Source of the DNA: JAVVFH01 sp032250585 | Lineage (GTDB): Bacteria > Pseudomonadota > Gammaproteobacteria > Xanthomonadales > SZUA-36 | NCBI GenBank assembly: GCA_032250585.1 | Contig: JAVVFH010000133.1 | Span: forward strand, 1 to 9,472 | Direction of reading: 5' to 3' | Length of the DNA: 9,472 nucleotides | Part shown: positions 1 to 6,342 of the stretch, piece after piece | Position numbering within the stretch: the first letter of the stretch is position 1 | Layout of the letters: each line of letters starts with the position of its first letter | The notes under the pieces: model-generated | The model's input: the letters and a program-made list of their open reading frames with translations, nothing else | Database searches by the model: none | Told to the model about the DNA's origin: nothing | Made by a program: the position numbers and the translations under genes

Positions 1-1
1 G

Positions 2-31
2 ATTTTCCTGAGCCAGCGCGAGGGCCGCTGA
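2..31 (+). CDS. 3' end of an upstream ORF (partial, possibly a MoxR-type ATPase)
   Basis: The frame starting at base 2 reads IFLSQREGR and stops at a TGA (29-31), four bases before the next ATG. The tight spacing suggests an operon with the VWA gene that follows. CoxE-like VWA genes usually follow a MoxR-family AAA+ ATPase gene, so that is the likely identity. Nine residues cannot prove it, and even the reading frame is inferred from position alone. Confidence 0.35.
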   Translation: MFLSQREGR

Positions 32-35
32 CGGG

Positions 36-1211
36 ATGCTGATCCGCTTTTTCTTCATGCTGCGCGACGGCGGCCTGAAGGTGTCCGTCACCGAGTTTTT
101 GACCCTGCTGGAAGTGCTCAAGCAGCGCGTCGCGGGCTACAGCGTCGAGGAGTTCTATTACCTGGCGCGCGCCACGCTGGTCAAGGACGAAGCCCATTAC
201 GATCGCTTCGATCGTGTTTTTGCGGCGCATTTCAAGGGCATCGAGCAGCTTTTCGAAGAAGGCAAGACCGAGCTACCGGAAGATTGGCTGCGCCGGGGGC
301 TCGAGCGCTTGCTCACGGACGAAGAAAAAGCCCTGGTCGAGTCCCTGGGCGGCTGGGACAAGCTGATGGAAACGCTGAAGCAGCGCCTGGCCGAACAAAA
401 AGAACGCCACGAGGGCGGTAGCAAGTGGATCGGCACCGGCGGCACCTCGCCGTTCGGCGCCTACGGCTACAACCCGGAGGGCATCCGCATCGGTCAGGAC
501 GTCTCGCGTCACCGCCGCGCGGTCAAAGTCTGGGACCGCCGGGAATTTCGCAACCTCGACGATTCGGTGGAACTGGGCACCCGCAACCTCAAGGTGGCCC
601 TGCGGCGGCTGCGGCGTTTCGCGCGCGAAGGCGCAGCCGACGAACTGGACCTGCACGACACCATCGAGTCGACCGCGCGTAACGCCGGCTTGCTGGACAT
701 CAAAATGGTGCCCGAGCGCCACAACGCCGTCAAAGTGCTGCTGTTCCTGGACATCGGCGGTTCGATGGACGACCACGTGCGCGTCTGCGAGGAACTGTTC
801 TCCGCCGCTCGCGGCGAGTTCAAGCACCTGGAGTATTTCTACTTCCACAACTGCGTCTACGAGGGGGTGTGGAAGGACAACAAACGCCGCCACAGCGAGC
901 GCCTGCCGGTGCTGGACCTGCTGCACAAATACCCGGCCGACTACAAGCTGATTTTCGTCGGTGACGCGACCATGAGCCCTTATGAAATCCACTACGCGGG
1001 CGGCAGCGTGGAACACTGGAACGAAGAACCGGGCGCCGCCTGGCTGCAGCGCCTGCTCGACACCTACCCCAAGGCGGTCTGGCTGAACCCCCAGCCGCTG
1101 GACCGCTGGGACTACACTCCTTCCATCCGGATGATCAACGAGCTGATGGACGAGCGCATGTTTCCGCTGACCGTCAGCGGTATCGAAGCGGGCATGCGGG
1201 CTCTGGGCTGA
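36..1211 (+). CDS. VWA domain-containing CoxE-like protein
   Basis: 391 aa, a full-length member of the VWA-containing CoxE-like family. Its members are thought to work with MoxR AAA+ ATPases as chaperones for metal-centre or complex assembly; the client here is unknown. The N-terminus (MLIRFFFMLRDGGLKVS) is the usual family opening, which supports the ATG at 36 over the in-frame ATG at 57. Residues about 1-230 are the helical N-terminal part, with a basic stretch at about 150-200. The VWA domain follows: the metal-site loop is LFLDIGGSMDDH with D239, G241 and S243, a D-x-G-x-S form rather than canonical D-x-S-x-S, which I believe is normal for this family. A second loop, FVGDATMSPYEI, has D310. 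The C-terminal AVWLNPQP and WDYTPSI segments are also family-typical. No signal peptide or membrane segment, so cytoplasmic. Family assignment is firm; function is inferred. Confidence 0.88.
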   Translation: MLIRFFFMLRDGGLKVSVTEFLTLLEVLKQRVAGYSVEEFYYLARATLVKDEAHYDRFDRVFAAHFKGIEQLFEEGKTELPEDWLRRGLERLLTDEEKALVESLGGWDKLMETLKQRLAEQKERHEGGSKWIGTGGTSPFGAYGYNPEGIRIGQDVSRHRRAVKVWDRREFRNLDDSVELGTRNLKVALRRLRRFAREGAADELDLHDTIESTARNAGLLDIKMVPERHNAVKVLLFLDIGGSMDDHVRVCEELFSAARGEFKHLEYFYFHNCVYEGVWKDNKRRHSERLPVLDLLHKYPADYKLIFVGDATMSPYEIHYAGGSVEHWNEEPGAAWLQRLLDTYPKAVWLNPQPLDRWDYTPSIRMINELMDERMFPLTVSGIEAGMRALG

Positions 1212-1278
1212 GTTTCCCCTCCGCCCGGCGGCGCCTCTATTTCATAAATGCTTCAGCGACGGCTGCGCGGTCGTCGAT

Positions 1279-1318
1279 CGGTGACACTTTTGTCATCGAA
1301 TCATCATCACCCTGTCAT
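1279..1318 (+). promoter_or_regulatory. Pho box array (PhoB-type direct repeats)
   Basis: Seven-base units sit exactly 11 bp apart: CGGTGAC (1279, 4/7 to CTGTCAT), TTGTCAT (1290, 6/7), TCATCAT (1301, 4/7) and CTGTCAT (1312, 7/7). The known PhoB box is CTGTCAT repeated with a 4-bp spacer, the same 11-bp period. A -10-like TATCTT lies 10 bp after the last unit, the spacing of E. coli pho promoters, where the box replaces the -35. The downstream gene encodes a phytase-like exported protein, which fits phosphate-starvation control. The outer two good units are the strong evidence; the other two are weak alone. Confidence 0.72.
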
Positions 1319-1328
1319 GGCTCGCCGA

Positions 1329-1334
1329 TATCTT
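1329..1334 (+). promoter_or_regulatory. -10 element of the Pho-type promoter
   Basis: TATCTT matches TATAAT at four of six positions and starts 10 bp after the last Pho-box unit. No usable -35 hexamer precedes it at 17 bp, as expected for an activator-dependent pho promoter. It would leave a leader of roughly 55 nt before the ATG at 1398. The site is inferred from spacing. Confidence 0.45.
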
Positions 1335-1382
1335 CAGGAACTCGCCGCGCAATCGCAGCGGCGGCCCAAAACAAACCTGAAT

Positions 1383-1388
1383 GGAGAG
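1383..1388 (+). promoter_or_regulatory. Ribosome binding site deciding the start at 1398
   Basis: GGAGAG lies about 9-11 nt before ATG 1398. Translation from that ATG begins directly with a signal peptide. This rules out starts further upstream, which would place the Pho box inside the coding region and put about 50 unrelated residues before the signal peptide. Confidence 0.75.
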
Positions 1389-1397
1389 ACCTTCACA

Positions 1398-3842
1398 ATG
1401 AAGAAAAGCAACCTGACCACGGCGGTGCTCGCGGGAATCGCGCTGAGCTTGCCGGTCGCCTCGCAGGCCGGTGGCGTGGCGCCGCCCGCGCCGAAGCATT
1501 TCGATCTTGAAGCCAGTTTCCTGGTGTGCGAAAACACCGACTGCGGCGACGAGACCTCCTCCGAGATCATCGCGGTGTCCGCCGACGGCCTGACGCTGGT
1601 CTATAGCGACAGCCCCGGCGAGACGGTCGGGCTGATCGACATCAGCGACCCGAGCGCGCCGGCCGCCCGCGGCGCGATCGACCTGAGTGCTGCCGGCGAG
1701 CCGACCTCGGTTGCACTGTTCACCGGCGTGGACGCCGACGACAATCCGGCCGAGTACATCCTGGTGGGCATCAACCGCTCGCCCGGTTTCAGCGCTGTGT
1801 TCAACGCGGACCACGCGGGTGAGCTCCAGGTCTTCAGCCTCGGCGCGTGCCTGGCCGCCAACGGCGCCTGTTTGCCGCTGGCCGTTCACGACCTCGAAGG
1901 TCAGCCTGACTCGGTGGCCGTCAGCCCGGACGGAAGCCACGTCGCCGTGGTGATCGAAAACGAGCGCGACGAGGAAGCCTGCCACGATGCGAGCGGCACG
2001 CTGTTCCCCGATTACTGGGGCGAAGACAACGAGGATGCCTGCGAAGACAAGGGTTACCTGTTCGGCCGGATTCCGCAGCCCAATGCGGGCGAGCTGGCGG
2101 TCATTCGCGACACCGACGCCAGCGTGCCGGCCGACTGGAGCATCGAAAAAGTCTCCCTGGTGGGTTTGGGCGGCCTGCGCTTCGACACGGACCCGGAGCC
2201 CGAATATGTGCACATCAACGCCGATAACAAGGCGCTGGTTTCGCTGCAGGAAAACAACGCCTTCGTCATCGTCGACCTGACCGTGCCTGAAGTGGTCGAT
2301 TCCTTCAGTGCCGGCAAAGTCGACCTGGTCAACATCGACACCGACGAGGACGACCTGATTCAGCTCAAGGACGACGAAAGCGGCGTCTACCGCGAGCCGG
2401 ACACGGTCACCTGGATCGGCACGGGTCATTTCTCCAGCGCGAATGAAGGCGATATGGACGGCGGCAGTCGCGGCTTCACCATTTTCGAAGGGGATGGGGA
2501 CGTCGTCTACGAGTCCTACGAATCCTATGACTACCTGCAGGTCATGCACGGCCATTACCCGGAAGACCGTTCCGGCAACAAGGGCAGCGAGCCCGAAGCG
2601 GTGAGCTACCTGCCGGATTTCGGCGGCAGGGAATTGCTGTTCGTTGGATCCGAGCGCGGCAACACCGTCGCGGTCTACGACTTGGCGGACAAGGCCGCCC
2701 CCGCCTTGCTGCAGCTCCTGCCGGCCGTGATGGGCCCGGAATCCGTCATCGCCATTCCGGCGCGTGACCTCGTGATTATCGCGAACGAGGTGGACGACGA
2801 AGCGCGTTCGATGGTGAACATCTACCGCTACGAGGAAATGCCCGCGGGGCCCGATTATCCGACCGTCGCGTCGGTGGAGGACCCGACACCGCCGGCCGGC
2901 GCGTCGGCCGATACCCTGCGGCCGATTCCGTTCGGGGCGCTGTCCGGCCTGACCGCCGGTGACGCACCGGGCGAACTCTACGCGGTGCACGACAGCTTCT
3001 ACGTCGAGCCGCGGATTTACCATTTGGACGCCAGCGTCAAGCCGGCCCTGATCACCGGCTACACCAGGCTCCACGGCATTGACCAGGACGAACTGGACGC
3101 CTACGACATGGAAGGCATCGCGATGCGCCCGGACGGCGGCTTCTGGATCGTCTCGGAAGGCAGCGGCAACATCGACAACAGCGGCGGGCGCACTTTTCGG
3201 GATGAAAACCTGCTGATCCGCGTGGCCGCGGACGGTGAAGTGCTGGAGCAGATCGGCTTGCCTGAAGAGGTCGCGAACAAGCAGCACCGCTTCGGTTTCG
3301 AAGGCGTTGCGGTGACCGGTTCCGGTGACGAGGAGCGCGTTTACGTGGCCTTCCAGCGCGAATGGCTGCTGGGTGAACCGGAGGGCATCGTCCGCATCGG
3401 TGAGTACCGCCCGCAGAGCGGCAACTGGAAGTTCCACTGGTACCCGCTGGACCCGCGCGAAGCGGACAGCGGCTGGGTGGGGCTGTCCGAGATCGTCGCC
3501 GTCGGCGAGCGTCAGTTCCTGGTGCTGGAGCGCGACAACCAGGCCGGTCCGGATGCGGCGATCAAGCGCGTTTACCGCGTCGATCTGGACGCAGGGCGCG
3601 ACGCCAACCGGCAGGCCAACCGCGGCAAAAACGGCCAGGGGCAATCCCGGCCCACCCTGCGCAAGACGCTGGTCCGTGACCTGCTGCCGGTTTACCAGGC
3701 AATCAATGGCTGGGTGCCCGACAAGCCCGAAGGCATGACGGTGGACGCCAACGGTGACCTGTTCGTGGTCACCGACAACGACGGCGTCGATGACGCCCCC
3801 GGGCAGACCTGGCTGTTCAATCTCGGTTCGCCCGAGGACTGA
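1398..3842 (+). CDS. Exported two-domain protein: choice-of-anchor I-like plus phytase/esterase-like domain
   Basis: 814 aa. Residues 1-24 form a Sec signal peptide (MKK, hydrophobic core, SQA cleavage before GG), so the protein is periplasmic or secreted. Residues about 30-490 carry repeated propeller-style strands (EIIAVSADGLTLVYSDS, LIDISDPSAPAARGAIDL, GQPDSVAVSPDGSHVAVV, GPESVIAIPARDLVIIAN), resembling the choice-of-anchor I domain. Residues about 500-814 resemble the phytase-like/esterase-like domain: LRPIPFGALSGL, YDMEGIAMRPDGGFWIVSEG, GFEGVAVTGS, and a final KPEGMTVDANGDLFVVTDN. The first half is rich in Asp and Glu, which may mean calcium binding. Expected role: release of phosphate from extracellular organic phosphate esters; the substrate cannot be read from sequence. 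A Pho-box array precedes the gene and a strong terminator follows, so it is probably transcribed alone. Domain assignment is from remembered family motifs; the activity is inferred. Confidence 0.82.
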   Translation: MKKSNLTTAVLAGIALSLPVASQAGGVAPPAPKHFDLEASFLVCENTDCGDETSSEIIAVSADGLTLVYSDSPGETVGLIDISDPSAPAARGAIDLSAAGEPTSVALFTGVDADDNPAEYILVGINRSPGFSAVFNADHAGELQVFSLGACLAANGACLPLAVHDLEGQPDSVAVSPDGSHVAVVIENERDEEACHDASGTLFPDYWGEDNEDACEDKGYLFGRIPQPNAGELAVIRDTDASVPADWSIEKVSLVGLGGLRFDTDPEPEYVHINADNKALVSLQENNAFVIVDLTVPEVVDSFSAGKVDLVNIDTDEDDLIQLKDDESGVYREPDTVTWIGTGHFSSANEGDMDGGSRGFTIFEGDGDVVYESYESYDYLQVMHGHYPEDRSGNKGSEPEAVSYLPDFGGRELLFVGSERGNTVAVYDLADKAAPALLQLLPAVMGPESVIAIPARDLVIIANEVDDEARSMVNIYRYEEMPAGPDYPTVASVEDPTPPAGASADTLRPIPFGALSGLTAGDAPGELYAVHDSFYVEPRIYHLDASVKPALITGYTRLHGIDQDELDAYDMEGIAMRPDGGFWIVSEGSGNIDNSGGRTFRDENLLIRVAADGEVLEQIGLPEEVANKQHRFGFEGVAVTGSGDEERVYVAFQREWLLGEPEGIVRIGEYRPQSGNWKFHWYPLDPREADSGWVGLSEIVAVGERQFLVLERDNQAGPDAAIKRVYRVDLDAGRDANRQANRGKNGQGQSRPTLRKTLVRDLLPVYQAINGWVPDKPEGMTVDANGDLFVVTDNDGVDDAPGQTWLFNLGSPED

Positions 3843-3878
3843 GGCAGCGCAGCCGATTCACTTTCCCCGCAGTAGTTG

Positions 3879-3904
3879 AGCCGCCCTTCGGGGCGGCTTT
3901 TTTT
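3879..3904 (+). terminator. Rho-independent terminator
   Basis: GCCGCCC (3880-3886), a TTCG tetraloop (3887-3890) and GGGCGGC (3891-3897) form a perfect 7-bp GC stem, followed by seven T (3898-3904). It ends transcription of the phytase-like gene 37 nt after its stop. It is directional: on the minus strand the stem is not followed by a T run, so it should not stop the convergent gene efficiently. Confidence 0.93.
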
Positions 3905-3932
3905 GGGGCTGGATTCGGCCCGGAAACAGGCG

Positions 3933-3985
3933 AATCGCAGCTGAAGCCGAGGGCAGCGGATGTAGGAGCGGCTTCAGCCGCGATT
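3933..3985. repeat. Inverted pair of REP-like palindromes
   Basis: The right copy (3961-3983) begins TGTAGGAG and continues with the palindrome GCGGCTTCAGCCGC, the GTAG-headed REP type common in Pseudomonas and Xanthomonadales genomes. The left copy (3933-3949), AATCGCAGCTGAAGCCG, is the reverse complement of 3969-3985 with one mismatch in 17 and lacks a recognisable GTAG head. The pair therefore looks like a BIME-style doublet, with a degenerate left half, between convergent genes. The right copy overlaps the TAA of the minus-strand gene (3984-3986). It may protect the mRNA 3' end or act as a RAYT transposase target; no RAYT gene is in the window. Confidence 0.7.
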
Positions 3986-4418
3986 ACCGGGCAGCGGGCC
4001 AGGTCAGGTACGCGAACAGCCACGCGCCGACCGCGCCGGCGGCGGCCTGCGCCAGCAAGCCGCCGCTGGTGCGGGCGACCGCGATCGGCGTGACCCCGAA
4101 GGCCATGTTCAGCATGAGGTGGATGCTTACCAGGGCTGCCGCGCCGGCCAGCGCGAACAGGGGTGTTCGCCACGACGGTTTCCTGTGGCTCAGCAGTGCG
4201 GCGGTCAAAAAGGCGATCAGGTAGCCGAAGGCCAGCATGGGCAGCAAACTGCCCGCCAGGCCCTGCAGGTCCTTCAGGGTCATGTCGAGGCGGTCCATGA
4301 AGGCGACGTCGACGCCCATCTCCTGCAGCCTGGCCACCACCGATTGGGTCGCGATGACGCTCGCCAGCGCGTAGCCGGCGATGAGCGACAGGAGGTACGC
4401 TCCGAAGATCCTGATCAT
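3984..4418 (-). CDS. Small four-helix membrane protein, unrecognised
   Basis: 144 aa from the ATG at 4418, preceded by AGGGA about 12 nt upstream. A TTG seven codons earlier (4439) is also open but would overlap that Shine-Dalgarno. Four hydrophobic segments are clear: residues about 3-24, 56-77, 86-108 and 121-141, with a polar amphipathic stretch (about 28-52) between the first two that probably lies outside the membrane. There is no catalytic motif. It resembles the many small uncharacterised inner-membrane proteins of Proteobacteria, and I do not recognise the family. It is divergent from the sugar dehydrogenase operon, with 91 bp between starts, so the two may share a control region. Confidence 0.72.
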   Translation of the reverse strand: MIRIFGAYLLSLIAGYALASVIATQSVVARLQEMGVDVAFMDRLDMTLKDLQGLAGSLLPMLAFGYLIAFLTAALLSHRKPSWRTPLFALAGAAALVSIHLMLNMAFGVTPIAVARTSGGLLAQAAAGAVGAWLFAYLTWPAAR

Positions 4419-4509
4419 GTATGCTTTTATTCCCTGCAAGCGACGCCATGCGGGTCTCCGGGCAGGCTACCACATAGAGACCGATTTGAATAAACACGGG
4501 TACAGTTTG
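4419..4509. promoter_or_regulatory. Divergent intergenic region (promoters expected, not resolved)
   Basis: This 91-bp stretch separates the starts of the minus-strand membrane protein and the plus-strand sugar dehydrogenase operon, so both promoters should lie in or near it. Its right half (about 4470-4510) is clearly more AT-rich than its surroundings. I could not find a convincing -35/-10 pair in either direction, nor a Pho box like the one at 1279. Confidence 0.4.
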
Positions 4510-5595
4510 ATGAATCTGAGCGCGCGATTGGCGAGTTTGATCCTGGCGTTGGCGTTGGTGGCCTCAACCCCCGCGGCAGCGGTGGATTACGAAGTGGAAA
4601 CCTGGTCCGACGGGCTGTCGCTGCCCTGGAGTCTCGCTTTCCTGCCGGACGGCAGCGCGCTGGTGACCGAGCTGGGGGGCACGCTGCGTCGGCTTGACGC
4701 GGAAGGCCGGGCCGGTGCGCCACTGGATAACGTTCCGGCGGTGTACTTTGCCGGCCAGGGTGGCCTGTTCGACGTACTGCCTCATCCGCAATTCGAACAC
4801 AATGCACTGGTGTACCTGTCGTTCGCCGAAGGTACGCCGGAAGACAACGGCACGGCCGTCGCGCGCGGCCGGCTGGTGGGCTGGGGCCTCGAAGACCTGC
4901 AGATCATCTTCCGCAACTTCACGCGCAAGGACACGCCCGTGCATTACGGCGGCCGCATGGCTTTTCTCGCCGACGGCACGCTGCTGCTTACCACGGGCGA
5001 CGGTTTTGACTACCGTGAAGCGGCACAGGACATAACCAGCGGCCTCGGCAAGGTCCTGCGGATGCGGGACGACGGCCGGCCGGCGGCCGGTAACCCGTTT
5101 CCGCAGTCGCCCTTCGTCTACGCTTACGGCTTGCGCAACCCGCAGGGTCTGGCCGTCGATCGCTCCGGCACCATCTGGCTGCACGATCACGGCCCGCGTG
5201 GCGGGGACGAGGTGAACATCATCGAAGCCGGCGTCAATTACGGCTGGCCGGCCATCACCTACGGCATCGATTACAGCGGTGCGGTGATTTCGCCCTACAC
5301 GGAACTCGAGGGCATGGCGCAGCCGGTCCGTTACTGGGTGCCGTCGATCGCGCCTTCCGGCCTGGCGGTCTACGAGGCAGACCTGTTCCCCGCGTGGAAA
5401 GGCGACCTGTTCGTGGGTGCGCTGGTCGCGCAGGAAGTGCGCCGTCTCGAAGTCGCGGGCCAGAAGGTCTTGCACGAAGAAGCGCTGTTCAGCGAACTGG
5501 CCGCCCGGATTCGCGATGTGCGCACCGGCCCGGACGGTGCGCTGTATGTGCTCACCCCCGACCGAGTGGCGCGTGTGCGGCCCGCGGCCCGGTAA
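4510..5595 (+). CDS. PQQ-dependent sugar dehydrogenase (GSDH/YliI family), exported
   Basis: 361 aa. The chosen ATG begins a signal peptide (MNLSARLASLILALAL, cleavage near AAA before VDYEV), so the enzyme is periplasmic; the Shine-Dalgarno is weak. The mature protein reads as a six-bladed propeller of the soluble aldose/glucose-sorbosone dehydrogenase family: SLPWSLAFLPDGSALVTE, QGGLFDVLPHPQF, HYGGRMAFLADGTLLLTTGD (H145 at the expected catalytic His), PFVYAYGLRNPQGLAVD, HDHGPRGGDEVNIIEAGVNY and YGWPAITYGIDYSG. These enzymes oxidise aldose sugars with PQQ as cofactor. Two deviations: the usual G-H-R-N-P-Q-G is G-L-R-N-P-Q-G (L208), and the usual E-H-G-P-R-G-G-D-E is D-H-G. It is first in a five-gene run, with the next start 14 nt after its stop. 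Substrate unknown. Confidence 0.88.
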   Translation: MNLSARLASLILALALVASTPAAAVDYEVETWSDGLSLPWSLAFLPDGSALVTELGGTLRRLDAEGRAGAPLDNVPAVYFAGQGGLFDVLPHPQFEHNALVYLSFAEGTPEDNGTAVARGRLVGWGLEDLQIIFRNFTRKDTPVHYGGRMAFLADGTLLLTTGDGFDYREAAQDITSGLGKVLRMRDDGRPAAGNPFPQSPFVYAYGLRNPQGLAVDRSGTIWLHDHGPRGGDEVNIIEAGVNYGWPAITYGIDYSGAVISPYTELEGMAQPVRYWVPSIAPSGLAVYEADLFPAWKGDLFVGALVAQEVRRLEVAGQKVLHEEALFSELAARIRDVRTGPDGALYVLTPDRVARVRPAAR

Positions 5596-5609
5596 GGGGC
5601 GGCGCTGCC

Positions 5610-6317
5610 GTGCCCCTGTCGACCCGCTTGCGAGTGATCGTCTCGCTGTGCAAGAGCGGATCCACCGCGTTGATCCATTCGCTTTCCCACGCGCCCGGCG
5701 TGACCTGCTACCTGCAAACCGTGAAGTCCGGCCAGCGCACAACCGGCCGGCCGGATTACGGCCTTTTCTACCAGGCGCACGCAGGCGTGGCGATCGCCAA
5801 GGAAACCATCGGTCACAGCACGCCGGCCGACTGCAGGCTGGCAGTGTTTCCCTCGGACGCCGCGATTGTGGCGACGCGGCCGCTGTTCCTGTTCCGGGAT
5901 CCGGCCGACACCTGGTCTTCCTGGTCGCGTGCCGGCTGGGGCAGCCTGGACAGTTTCACGGCAGCCTATGCCCACCTGCTGGACCTGCACCAGCGTGCCC
6001 GGCGGTTCGGCGCAGCTTCCGCGATCCGCTTCGAAGCCTTCGGCCGCGACCGCGAGGCGGCTTTCCGGCGCATCTGCCGCATCCTCGAAATTCCGTTTAC
6101 GGCGGAGATGCTGGACTGGCGTCTGCATTTCCCGGATGAATCGCCGGTGATTTGGCGCCCCGACGTGCAACGGGACATCGAAGGGGGGCACGCCGACAGT
6201 GTCGGACGCGCCACGGGTTTCGTCTACCGGGAAACGGCCGTGCCGGCGCCGTCCCGCGAAATCGACGTCGTCAACCGGCTGTTCCGGGCGCGGTACGAGG
6301 CACTGCAGGAGCCGTGA
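5610..6317 (+). CDS. Sulfotransferase family protein
   Basis: 235 aa from a GTG with AAGGGG about 11 nt upstream. Near the N-terminus, VSLCKSGSTALIHSLS (K15-S16-G17-S18-T19) matches the 5'-phosphosulfate-binding loop of PAPS-dependent sulfotransferases. FLFRDPADTWSSW (R96, S103/S104) matches the 3'-phosphate-binding motif. The next part, RFEAFGRDREAAFRRICRILEIPF, is the usual segment after it. The enzyme should move a sulfuryl group from PAPS to an acceptor I cannot name. There is no signal peptide, so it is cytoplasmic. At 235 aa it is on the short side. It lies 14 nt after the sugar dehydrogenase gene and ends where recognisable homology of the next gene begins, so it may mark the junction of a rearrangement. 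Later in-frame starts (TTG 5628, GTG 5634) would trim the nucleotide-binding region, so GTG 5610 is preferred. Confidence 0.8.
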   Translation: MPLSTRLRVIVSLCKSGSTALIHSLSHAPGVTCYLQTVKSGQRTTGRPDYGLFYQAHAGVAIAKETIGHSTPADCRLAVFPSDAAIVATRPLFLFRDPADTWSSWSRAGWGSLDSFTAAYAHLLDLHQRARRFGAASAIRFEAFGRDREAAFRRICRILEIPFTAEMLDWRLHFPDESPVIWRPDVQRDIEGGHADSVGRATGFVYRETAVPAPSREIDVVNRLFRARYEALQEP

Positions 6318-6342
6318 CCGGCTGGCACGGTGGCTGGGCCTG

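Noticed and set aside
1248..1397. N-terminal extension of the phytase-like protein from an upstream start.
   Set aside because: It would place the Pho box and the Shine-Dalgarno in coding sequence and put about 50 unrelated residues before a clean signal peptide.
1293..3644. A 783-codon open frame on the minus strand opposite the phytase-like gene.
   Set aside because: It is a shadow of a GC-rich gene: the opposite strand has a signal peptide, a ribosome binding site and recognisable domains, while this frame is a low-information V/A/R/D-rich sequence with no family motif.
3817..4497. A 226-codon minus-strand frame overlapping the small membrane protein.
   Set aside because: It runs through the terminator and the REP pair and has shadow composition; the alternative frame has four clear membrane helices.
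4564..5742. A 392-codon minus-strand frame opposite the sugar dehydrogenase.
   Set aside because: Arg/Gln/Val-rich shadow composition, no motif, and fully opposed to a clear GSDH-family gene.
6199..6342. Start of the KorA-like gene at GTG 6199, which has an AAGGGGGG upstream.
   Set aside because: It would overlap the sulfotransferase gene by 119 nt, and the added residues are Arg/Ser/Thr-rich out-of-frame shadow sequence without homology.
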